From: Bettongia penicillata ogilbyi
Taxonomy: Eukaryota; Chordata; Mammalia; Diprotodontia; Potoroidae
Direction of reading: 5' to 3'
Length of the DNA stretch: 64,000 nt
Assembly (NCBI GenBank): GCA_023548195.1
Contig: JAJHZJ010000694.1
Span: forward strand, 2,944,501 to 3,008,500
In this document: piece after piece, positions 55,690 through 64,000 of the stretch
How the letters are laid out: each line of letters begins with the position of its first letter
Numbering within the stretch: position 1 is the first letter of the stretch
Program-made: the position numbers and the translations under genes
The notes under the pieces: generated by a model
Told to the model about the DNA's origin: nothing
The model's input: only the letters and a program-made list of their open reading frames with translations
Databases searched by the model: none

Positions 55690-55910
55690 GATATATGAAT
55701 GAATGAGAAAATTATTTATTAAGTGCTTAATATGTTCCAGGAACCATAAATGCTGGGAAAACAAATTACTTAGCATACTGTTTGAGACACTGTAGATGCT
55801 TCATAAACGTTTATTGATTGAAATACAAATGATCAAGAACGGTTTTCTGTCCTTAAGGACCTTATAATCTTTTAAGGGAAGAAAGTACATATAGGGGATC
55901 TAGAATTAGA
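55690..55910 (-). mobile_element. L2 LINE 3' end, antisense, with a sense L2-type tip inside
   Basis: The outer parts read 'TTATTAAGTGCTTAATATG' and 'CTGTCCTTAAGGACCTTATA' (antisense). The inner 55765-55820 reads 'GCTTCATAAACGTTTATTG' (sense). Another antisense tip lies at 56105-56190. Confidence 0.5.
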
Positions 55911-56182
55911 AATTACAGGGTATGGGGAGGAAGTTGAGTAGGAGTAGGATAGGATTGGTCAGAAAGTGGTATGGGGTGGGGTAGGATTGAATTAAAGTTC
56001 CCCCGTTAGAATCAGGTACCAGACTTCCATGGAAGGAGGAAGAAGAGGAGAAAATAAGAGGGTAGGCAACAATGCTCAAATATACCTCACAAGTCATGAA
56101 CTTTTCTCCATTCAGTTCGCATTTATTAAGTGCTTATGTGTAAAGCATTGTGCTACATATTTTAGAAACATAAAGATGAAAA

Positions 56183-56226
56183 ATATAATACGATATGATA
56201 TAATTCGATACAATACAATATAATAT
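56183..56226. repeat. TAATA/ATACA-type microsatellite, left tract
   Basis: AATATAATACGATATGATAT-like units run up to the RTE boundary near 56228. Confidence 0.85.
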
Positions 56227-56227
56227 G

Positions 56228-56515
56228 GTGGTTATTGCCCTTCATTCTTGAACAGGTCCAAAATGACATCACCATGATAAAGTGAAGTTTCAATGTGTCT
56301 GTCTGTGGCTGATCAGACCAATTCGAACACAGAATGCTCTACCACAGGTTGGGCACAGATAGTCCGTGTGAACATTTGGGGCGGATACTCTAAATTTGTG
56401 CATCCTATGTTTCCTTTGTGCTGTTTCAATTCTGCTTTGCTTGTAGAGCACAGCACCTTCTCTGATGTGGGCACATCATGCTGAGCAGTCCTGTGCCAGT
56501 GTCTCCCATGTCACA
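56228..56515 (-). mobile_element. RTE-type LINE 3' portion, antisense (probable)
   Basis: 'GTCCAAAATGACATCACCAT', 'CTGTGGCTGATCAGACCAAT', 'GGTTGGGCACAGATAGTCC' and 'CAGTGTCTCCCATGTCAC' match, as I recall it, a marsupial RTE 3' region read in antisense. It meets the sense RT part at about 56515. Confidence 0.5.
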
Positions 56516-56895
56516 CAATTTCACAATGGCATGTTTGCCCAGGTTCTGGAGAGTGGATAATGCTCTTGTGCCTTCCCAGTCACTAATGTAGTGAAACAGG
56601 GCAGTGTACTTGCTCCCATGGTTTTTATCATGATGTTTTCAGCCATGTTGACAGATGGCTTTCAATGAGGATGAACGTGGCCTCAAGGTCAACTACCGTA
56701 CTAATGGTAAGTTCTTCAGTTTGAAAAGGCTGCAAGCCAAGACCAAAGTGGGGGGAGTGTTGGTGCATGATTTTCTGTTTGCAGATGATTGTGCACTCAA
56801 TGCAGCCTCTGAGGTTGAGATGCAGCAAAGTATGGATCAATTCCCTGCTGCCTGTGCTAATTTTGGCCTAATAATTAACACCAAGAAAACATACA
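56516..56895 (+). pseudogene. RTE (BovB-like) reverse transcriptase fragment
   Basis: Frames around 56583-56895 read the RTE signature: a degraded 'VKQGSVLAP' block, then LKRLQAKTKV, the catalytic box LFADDCALNA (FADD intact), EVEMQQSMDQF and ACANFGLIINTKKT. The fragment is short (about 125 codons of a roughly 1000-residue polyprotein), ends at the TAATA satellite and cannot be active. Confidence 0.8.
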
Positions 56896-56903
56896 GGTGC
56901 TCC

Positions 56904-57165
56904 ATATAATATAATATTAATATAAAATAATGTAATATAACATAATGTAATGTAAAGTAACAATTTAATGTCACGTAATATAATGTAATATAGAATAAAG
57001 TAATATGCTACGATATGATATATGATTAATGTAATGTGATGTAATATAATGTAACATAACATAACATGATATAACATAACATAATTTAAAATATAACAGA
57101 ACATAATATAACAGAATGTAATATAATGTAATATAACATAACATAATATAATATAAAAAAATTTT
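56904..57165. repeat. TAATA/TAACA-type AT satellite, right tract
   Basis: About 260 bp of units of the type ATAATGTA, ATAACATA and ATAATATA, with an interruption at 56950-57000. Confidence 0.95.
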
Positions 57166-57645
57166 AAAAGGGTAATGTAACCTAGTCAAGAGAATGCAGA
57201 ACTTGAGGTTAGGAGACATGGCATGAAATCTCAGTTTGTATACTTCCTTAACTTCCTTTACTACGTTATTGTAGTAAAATCATTTGCCTCCTGAGCCCAA
57301 AGAGGTCCTAGACCCACCACCTACCATGTCCCGGAGATCACCAATCTTACGCCTGCCCTGCCCTCCCCTTCCAAGGCTAGCTCCTCCATATGTATTCTCT
57401 TCCTTTGTTATAAAGTCCTTAAAGGCAGGGACTCCTTGCTTGTTTATGTTTATCTAGAGCACTGAACACTAAGCCTTAGTACTTAGAAAGCCCTTAATAA
57501 ACTATTTTTTTCTTTCATTCATATAGCTAGTAATTATTCAAAAGGGTCATAAGAAAGGGAAAACAAATGCAGTGTTTAAATACTTTAGTTTTGAATTTTT
57601 TAAAAAAATACAGACAAATAATTTTCACCAGCTCTATGTTACAGT
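57166..57645. other. No recognised element
   Basis: A weak L2-like tip ('GCACTGAACACTAAGCC') lies near 57459. Otherwise nothing was seen. Confidence 0.25.
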
Positions 57646-57649
57646 GACT

Positions 57650-57870
57650 ACATCTTCCTCCAGGACATTCTCTCTAACCGTGAGTATTCTTCCGGGCTCT
57701 GAGCTGGGCCTTCTTCTCTTTTCCTTCTCTATTCTTTTACTGAGTGATCTCACTTGTTCCCCCAATTCAATTATCATCTTTATGCTAAAGACTCTCAAAT
57801 CTACTTGTGCATCCCTAAACTTTCTTCTGATTCCCAGTCTCCCATCTCCAAGTACCTATTGGACTGTAAC
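57650..57870 (+). mobile_element. L2 LINE reverse transcriptase fragment
   Basis: Conceptual frames contain GSELGLLLFS (L2: GSVLGPLLFS) and, in a shifted frame, YHLYAKDSQIYL, where L2 has LYADDTQIYI. One catalytic Asp is replaced by Lys and the frame is broken. Confidence 0.7.
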
Positions 57871-57915
57871 ATACAAGGAACTCTGAAGAAAGGGAATAAA
57901 AGGCCAACCAGGAAT

Positions 57916-57976
57916 TGATATGAGGAATATGATATGAATATGGAATGTGATATGAAGAGAATATGATATGAAGAGA
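57916..57976. repeat. Short GATATGAA tandem repeat
   Basis: Four irregular GATATGAA/G units at 15-17 bp spacing. Confidence 0.7.
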
Positions 57977-58299
57977 GAACTGGTCAGGTGGCCGAAAGAA
58001 GGGATGACAGCTGGTCAGTCATTCACAGTGTTTTACTGGAACCCTGGAGATGTCAGGAGAAATCAGGGAAGACCTCTGGCATATTGGGTAAGACTGTTAC
58101 TGAAAACTTTTGGGAGGGTATGGCAAAAAATCATGCCGGAGGGCATACAAGGATGGGTTGGGATCTGCAACTTTGGAGGGAACCTGGACATTAAAGGGAT
58201 GACTGATCCGTTGGAGTATTTGAGTACTTAGGGTATTTTGGAGGCCAAGCATTATTTACTACATATTCCTTAAGAAGGACTTCACTTCATTTATAATAA

Positions 58300-58465
58300 T
58301 GCCGCCCTACATTTCTGTCATGCTAGGCACTTTTGAAAAGCTTCACACATGCATCATCTTGATCCTTGCAGCCCCCACATGATTTAGGTAGGACAAGTGT
58401 TATCCTTATTTTACAGATGAGAATAATAAAATCCAGAAAGCTTGAGCAACATGTGCAACTCTGTC
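58300..58465 (-). mobile_element. MIR SINE, antisense
   Basis: 'GTGTTATCCTTATTTTACAG', 'ATGAGAATAATAAAATCC'. A second antisense MIR-class SINE lies at 58745-58905 ('GATCATAGATTTAGAGATGG', 'AAGTGACTTGCCTG'). Confidence 0.55.
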
Positions 58466-59224
58466 ATATTGTTAGGCTTGGTGCTACCATGAGAGTCCAG
58501 CTATCCAAGACAAGTGCCCTTTCTCTGTTATGTAGAGAACTCTCAAAGGAACAGCAGCACAGGAAACTCCCAAATACTCCTTTTTGTCTCTTTTTAAGGT
58601 GACATAGGAATTCCCTCTCCCCCCGCACAAATTCCCTTCCTTGTGCTATTTTTGCTTAGGCTGATGGTGGAGAGTCCAAATGACCCATCCAAATGTCACC
58701 TGTAGCACCTGTGTGAGTCATTGAGTTCCTTCACTATTACTTTATCAAAGGATCATAGATTTAGAGATGGAAATGACTATAAGGACAACCTCATCATTGG
58801 ACAAATGAGGAAACAGGGGTTCAGAAGTGACTTGCCTGTGAATGTGGAAGCAGTAATAGACCCCAGGTCCTATGCATTCAATGTTCTTTTCACTACACTA
58901 GGGATTTATTACAGATATCAGGACCTCATCACCTCTTTCCTTCTCTGACCAGAGGGTCAGGGCAATATCACTGCTGGATTTTCTCTCCTGTCATTCTTCC
59001 CCAAATGTTACTCACCATTCTTCTCTGCTGAGGTCCTTGATTTCCTCATAGATGTCCATTATTATTTTTGTCATTGTTAAGCAGGAAAACACATATTTAA
59101 CATGGACTTGCAAGGATACACTTCTGTGAGAAAATTTCTACGTCATTTCAGATGTGTAAATACAAAAAAAGCTTATTTGAATTAAGGGTCTAATTCTACT
59201 AAAATGCCTCTAAATATATGTTGT

Positions 59225-59760
59225 TTTTATCTCATCTATATTTCCTAAATATCCTTCCTGCTCTCCTACCCCAACCTGGGACCATAACTTATGAAAAACA
59301 AGAAGGGAGGAAAAAAGTCATCAAAACTAACCAATATATTTAAAAAGTTTGATCACATATGGTATTTCATACCCATAGTCCTCCATCTCTGCAAAGAAAG
59401 GAATGATGCCTTCTCATGTTCTTCTCTGGGACCAAGGTTAGTCACTATAATTTTGCCTCATTACTTCCAACTACTTTGTTGTTGTTTTTGTTTTCTAATT
59501 TTGTATGTTGTTTTCCTGGTTCTGCTTACTTCATTTTATGTTAGCTCATATGTATCTTCCTATGCTTCTCTGTTCATCATACTGAGTGCCTCTTACTACA
59601 AAGTAATATTGCATTATGTTCATTTACTACAGCTTGTTTATTCATTCCCCAGTTAATAGGCATCTGTTTTGCTTCCAGGTATTTGCTTTTAACAAAGTAT
59701 TGATATAAACATTTTGATGTACAAATTCTAGAAAATACAATATTGATACCCCGTTGTCAG
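59225..59760 (-). mobile_element. Old L1 LINE 3' region, antisense
   Basis: 'GGTTCTGCTTACTTCATTTT', 'TATGCTTCTCTGTTCATCAT', 'AAGTAATATTGCATTATG', 'CATTCCCCAGTTAATAGG' and 'CAAAGTATTGATATAAAC' give the complement of an L1 3' UTR, more diverged than the copies at 62-64 kb. Confidence 0.55.
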
Positions 59761-59829
59761 ATCAGTTTCTTTTGAAAAAACTGCATACCTTTCTAATGCC
59801 ATTATGAAGTCTCTTCCCATTTATTTCAA

Positions 59830-60000
59830 AACTTATGGGATTTAGAGAGAGAAGAAACTTTAAAATTACATACTTCAATGCTCTTATTTTACATGTAAGG
59901 CAGAGACTTACCTGAGTGACTTACCTTGACTTATCTGAAGTCACACAGAGAGTAAGTAGTAGAACCGATTTGAACCCATGTTCAACACCAACTCTGATTC
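59830..60000 (-). mobile_element. MIR-type SINE, antisense
   Basis: 'GCTCTTATTTTACATGTAAG' and 'AAGTCACACAGAGAGTAAG'. Confidence 0.5.
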
Positions 60001-60620
60001 TTTTGAGGTTTTTTTTTTAGAAATCTATTCTATTATTTCTTCCTATAAATTAATGGTCACCTCCACTACTATTCTTCTTCCTTCTTTATCATAGCTGATA
60101 ACTTCTGTGATATCTAAGGTTAATCTTCAACATGGATATTTTTCTCCTTCTGTTTTTAATTCAAAGTCTCCTTGATTACAAAGACAGGCTCCTGATGGGA
60201 CACATTCCTTCAAATCTTCATGAGACAAACCCTGTCCTTAGGGATATGTCTTAAGCTATATCACTTGGGCATCATAAACCACAGTCCTAGTTTTTTGACA
60301 CCACTTATGTAGCCACTTCCAAAATCTTCCCTTGATTTTCAAATCCAAAGTTTATTTGAAATGAGTGATAAAACACTACATGTGAACTCAAGTCTCTCTG
60401 TTTTCTGTGCAGGGTGTCATAGATCCTTTCCAAGTTTCTTCTGGCAGTGTCATTTGTCCCCACATGAATTATGAAAAGCGAGTGTAGCGGTCATAAAATT
60501 TCATGAGTCTTGGAAATTTTTATTTTAGATCTATTTTTAAAATATACCTGAATCTTCTGAAGAACTGAAAGTAAAGACATTGATCATTATACTGTTCACT
60601 ATTCCTTGTTCATTCATATG
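60001..60620. other. No recognised element
   Basis: Unique by eye. Confidence 0.25.
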
Positions 60621-60624
60621 TTAA

Positions 60625-60983
60625 TTCAACCAACAAAACATTCATTTATTTATCCAACAAATATTTATCAAACACATACTATATTTGAGATACTGTGCAA
60701 AACCCTGAAATACAAGGAGAGACACAGTACAGACATGTTTTCAAAGAGCTTACAATCTAACTGTGATGCTCGTAACTGTGATACAAAGGAATGTGAGTTA
60801 AGTCAAAGGGGAGAGCAAAGAAAATTGTTGTTAGAAATTTAGAGAGAAAAAGTTAACTTCCATCTGGAGCCAAGGTGCAGTAGAGGGAGGGGGTTATTGA
60901 ACAGATTTATGCAGGGTATGGCTTTTTAAGCTGGGTCTTAGAGGAAGAATAAGACTTCAGTAGATGTAGTTTGAGAAGAAAAA

Positions 60984-61027
<44 letters not shown>

Positions 61028-61250
61028 CATGTGGGGAGAATGGTATGATGAAGAAAAGAGAGGGCAGGTGACAAGGTAGGACAGTTTGGATGGAGCATGG
61101 AATGTTGGAAAGAATAAAGCTTGAAAGGTAAATGAGAAATGGATTGTGGAGTACCTTGAATGCCAGGTTAAGGAACTTATATTTTATTCAGCAGGCAATG
61201 GGAAATTACTGAAGGTTTTTTGAGTGGGTAGAGGTGGAGGAAAGGAGTTT
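60625..61250 (-). mobile_element. L2 LINE, antisense, with internal (AT)n
   Basis: 'CCAACAAATATTTATC', 'CAAAGAGCTTACAATCTAAC', 'CTGGGTCTTAGAGGAAGAAT', 'CCTTGAATGCCAGG' and 'GCAGGCAATGGGAAATTACT' are visible. Confidence 0.65.
60986..61025. repeat. (AT)n microsatellite, about 20 perfect units
   Basis: Forty uninterrupted alternating A/T bases in L2. A separate (CA)n tract lies at 61590-61617. Confidence 0.97.
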
Positions 61251-61254
61251 TTAG

Positions 61255-62040
61255 GGAGAGACTTACGGAGAGGGGGCTTCTTATGCTGAGCCTTGGAAGA
61301 AGCTTGCCCATCATGCTGAAGGCTTTACCCTATACCTCAGGGAGTGAGCCATCCATCTGCTATCTCTTGCTCTTGCCACATTATTGGCCTGCCTCCTTTT
61401 CTGGTCAGATAGTTTTTTGATAACTTTCAAACCATTTCTCTTATGTAATTTTTGTTAGGTGATATGTTGTACCCTACTCATAACCACAATACACCTGTGC
61501 TTTTCCACTTGAGTGACCTGGGCCTTTAATTCCTGGGATGCTATAGTATTCTAAGTCTTGCAGCCATGCAGTAGCACCAAAAATAGACAAGCTCACACAC
61601 ACGCACACACACACACAGATCATATTAAAACAACCACAACAAGACCTTTGCCTTTGTTTCACAGAGAAGCTGGACATTATTAAAAACCATTGCACAGTTT
61701 CCCAAATGCCATAATGCACACTTCATGAGTTTTCTGTTCAACGGCATATCCTGGTTTAGACAATACGTCTGAATTCTTTGCTCACTTGCTTTTTCCTGCG
61801 TGGATAGATACATCAAATTCTTTTGAGTGATTATGGCTGTCAGGAGCTTCTGTACTGTTTCAGGCCTTGATGCAGTCATCACTTTGTCAACTACAAATAG
61901 ACTTAACTGGAAGACTTCCCCCACCTACAGGAAATAACCTCTGATTTTAACTCTCTCCTGGAACTCTTCCATGGTGGTGGTAAACATCTCTGTTGAGCTT
62001 CCTTATTTGATATCAATATTCAAACTATCATCACCAGTAT
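61255..62040. other. Not identified; possibly an old transposon
   Basis: The antisense frame at 61625-61924 (99 codons) is open but matches no family that I recognise. The (CA)n tract at 61590 interrupts the region. Confidence 0.25.
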
Positions 62041-62046
62041 CTGTTT

Positions 62047-63140
62047 CATTTTTTATTCTTTTTTGTATTTATTTTAGTATTTAATTTTCCCCCAGTTACA
62101 TGCAAAAATAGCTTTTAACATTTGTTTTTAAAACTTTGAGTTCCAAATTGCCTCCCTTTCTTCTCACCTCCCCCCCATTCTTTGAGAGGGCAAGCAATTC
62201 TATATAGGTTATATGTGTCTAGTCATGCAAAACATATCCATAATAGTCATGTTGTGAAAGAAAATATAGACCAAAAAAACCCTTAAGAAAAATAGACTGA
62301 AAAAAACCCCAAATTTGCTTCATTGTGTATTCAGACACCATTAGTTCTTTCTCTGAGGATGGATAGCATTTTTCATCCCAAGTCCTTCAGAGTTGCCATG
62401 GATAACTGTATTGCTGGGAATAGCTAAATCATTCACAACTAATCATCTTACAATATTGTTGCTACTTTGTATCCATTACATTTCACTCTGGAAGTCTTTC
62501 TGTGTTTTTTTGAGAGTATCTTGCTCATCATTTCTTACAGTAAAATAGTATTCCATCACAATTACATACCACAATTTATTCAGTCATTCTCCAATTGATG
62601 TGGAGCCCCTCATTTTCTAACTCTTTACCCCTAGAAAAGAGCTGCTATAAATGTTTTTGTACATGTAGGTCCTTTTCTTTTTCTTTTTTAAAAATCTCTT
62701 TTAGGATATTGACCTAGTTAGTGGTATTACTATGTGAAAGGATATGCACGGTTTTATAGGCCTTTGGGTTTAGTTCCAAATTGCTCCACAGAATGGTTTG
62801 ATCAATTCACAACTCTGACAACAGTACATTAATGTCCCATTTTTCCCACATCCCTTACAACATTTGTCATTTACCTTTTCTGTCCTATTATCTAATATAA
62901 TAGATATGAGATAGTATCTCAGAATTGTTTTAACTTGCATTTCTCTAATCAATAGTGAGTTAGAATATTTTTTCATATGATTATAGATATCTAAAAACTG
63001 ATTATATCTTTCAATCATTTATCAATTGGGGAATGGCTCTTATTTTTATAAATTTGACACAGTTCTTTATGTGTTAGAAAAGTGAGACCTTTATCAGAGA
63101 AACTTGCTTCAAAAATTTCTTTTTCACAGTTACTATTACT
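62047..63140 (-). mobile_element. L1 LINE, ORF2 3' end plus 3' UTR, antisense
   Basis: The minus strand encodes, at 62770-63018, HMKKYSNSLLIREMQVKT and CGKNGTLMYCCQSCELIKP, the conserved C-terminal region of L1 ORF2. The 3' UTR follows to about 62047 ('TTTTCCCCCAGTTACATGC'). Frameshifts break the ORF upstream. Confidence 0.8.
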
Positions 63141-63344
63141 AACTGTATTTCCGTCCATCCTATTCCTCTTATCCCCCTTTATTCTGTTTTCTCTCTCCTT
63201 TCACCTTGTCCTTCCTCAAAAGTGTTTTGCTTCTGATTACCCCTTCCCCCAATCTGCCCTCCCTTCTGTCACTCACACCTTCTAGTTTCCTGTAGAGTAA
63301 GATAGATTTCTATACCCCATCGCCTGTGTATCTTATTCCCAAAG
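63141..63344 (-). mobile_element. Half-L1-type 3' UTR fragment, antisense
   Basis: 'ACTAACTGTATTTCCGTCC', 'GACAAGG'-complement 'CCTTGTCCTTCCTCAAAAG' and 'TAGAGTAAGATAGATTTC' repeat the sequence at 63508-63690 and correspond to 22800-23000 of the half-L1 in the opposite strand. Confidence 0.7.
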
Positions 63345-64000
63345 TCACATATAAAAACAACTTTAACATTCATTTTTAAAACTTTGAGTTCGAAATTCAC
63401 TCCCTTCTTCCCTCCTCAATCATCCTCATTGAGAGGGCAAGCAATTCGATATAAGTTATACATGTGGAGTCATGCAAAACACTTCCATAATAGTCATGTT
63501 GTGAAAGACTAACTGTATTTCCCTCTATCCTATCCCCCCCATTTATTCTATTTTTTCCTTTGACCTTGTCCTTCCTCAAAAGTATTTGCTTCTGATTACC
63601 CCTTCCTCCAATCTGCTCTCTTCTATCCCCGTTCTGCTATTCCCTTCCCCCTACTTTCCTTTAGGGTAAGATAGATTTCCATACCCAATTGAGTGTGTAA
63701 TTATTCCTTCTTATGCCAATTCTGATGAGAGTAAGGTTCACTCATTCCCTCTCACCTCTCCCTCTTCCCCTCCACTGTAAAATCTTTTTCTTGATTCTTT
63801 TATGTAAGATAATTTAACCCATTCTACCTCTCCCTTTCTCCTTTTTCCAGTACATTCCTCTCTCCCCTTAATTTTATTTTTTAGATATCATTCCTTCATA
63901 TTCAACTCATTCTGTGCTCTCTGTCTATGTATATTACCTCCAACTACCCTTAAAATGAGAAAGGTCTCATGAATTGCAAATATCATCTTTCCATGTAGAA
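63345..64000 (-). mobile_element. Half-L1/L1 3' portion, antisense, runs off the window
   Basis: Read on the minus strand it follows the half-L1 at 22430-23060 in order: 'CATGGAAAGATGATATTTG' near the window end, 'CTATCTTACCCTAAAGG', 'GGAAATACAGTTAGTC', then 'CACAACATGACTATTATGG' and the L1-type terminus. The ORF1 region would lie beyond 64000. Confidence 0.75.

Noticed and set aside
56655..56909. Possible cellular reverse-transcriptase-like gene
   Set aside because: The FADD box and flanking residues are RTE retrotransposon, only about 125 codons remain and the frame ends in satellite DNA.
10276..64000. First exons of STIM2 or another gene
   Set aside because: No CpG-rich promoter segment and no frame with splice context and recognisable protein was found; STIM2 probably starts beyond the window.
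1..64000. CRISPR arrays, operons, prophage or other prokaryotic systems
   Set aside because: Introns, SINEs and LINEs show vertebrate nuclear DNA; the tandem repeats are simple satellites without spacer structure.

Overview
This is vertebrate nuclear DNA, almost certainly from a marsupial. It has no bacterial or phage features. The evidence is a very dense set of marsupial-type interspersed repeats: tRNA-derived CORE-SINEs of MAR1/WSINE type, old L2, CR1/L3 and MIR copies, marsupial L1 3' ends, an ORF1-only 'half-L1' element, an RTE fragment, and palindromic hAT and mariner MITEs. The species cannot be fixed from the sequence.

One real protein-coding gene is visible. Three + strand exons at 970-1085, 8732-8802 and 9826-9900 join in frame and encode the last 86 residues of a TBC (Rab-GAP) domain protein that I recognise as TBC1D19. 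All splice sites are canonical GT/AG, and the stop codon is TGA at 9898-9900. Everything left of 9900 is TBC1D19 intron or exon. A 3' UTR with two AATAAA signals follows. In human, TBC1D19 lies between CCKAR and STIM2 on 4p15.2, so the remaining ~54 kb is expected to be the TBC1D19-STIM2 intergenic interval. I found no further exon in it.

Layout: 1-10.3 kb, TBC1D19 3' end with L2, CR1/L3 and MIR in the introns. 10.3-14.0 kb, mostly unique AT-rich DNA with MIRs and a mariner MITE. 14.0-20.4 kb, a (TGGA)n array, SINEs, a 2-kb L1 3' fragment and an L2 fragment. 20.5-23.4 kb, a full-length ORF1-only half-L1 with a 14-bp target-site duplication, inserted into an antisense L2. 23.4-31.9 kb, more L2, a possible solo LTR and a 610-bp CA-rich satellite. 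31.9-33.6 kb, a nested stack of one L2 carrying two SINEs and one hAT MITE, then a second hAT-like element. 34-43 kb, (GT)n and (AG)n arrays, CR1/L3, SINEs and two more MITEs. 43-55 kb, long unique stretches with L2, L1 3' ends and SINEs. 55-57.2 kb, an RTE copy that looks 5'-inverted, set inside a TAATA-type satellite. 57.2-64 kb, L2, an older L1 3' end, and two consecutive L1/half-L1 3' ends running off the right edge.

Apart from TBC1D19 there is no gene cooperation to describe. The interest lies in the retrotransposon biology and the insertion layers. No new gene system was found. Family names are from recognition by eye, and boundaries of old repeats are approximate (tens of bases).
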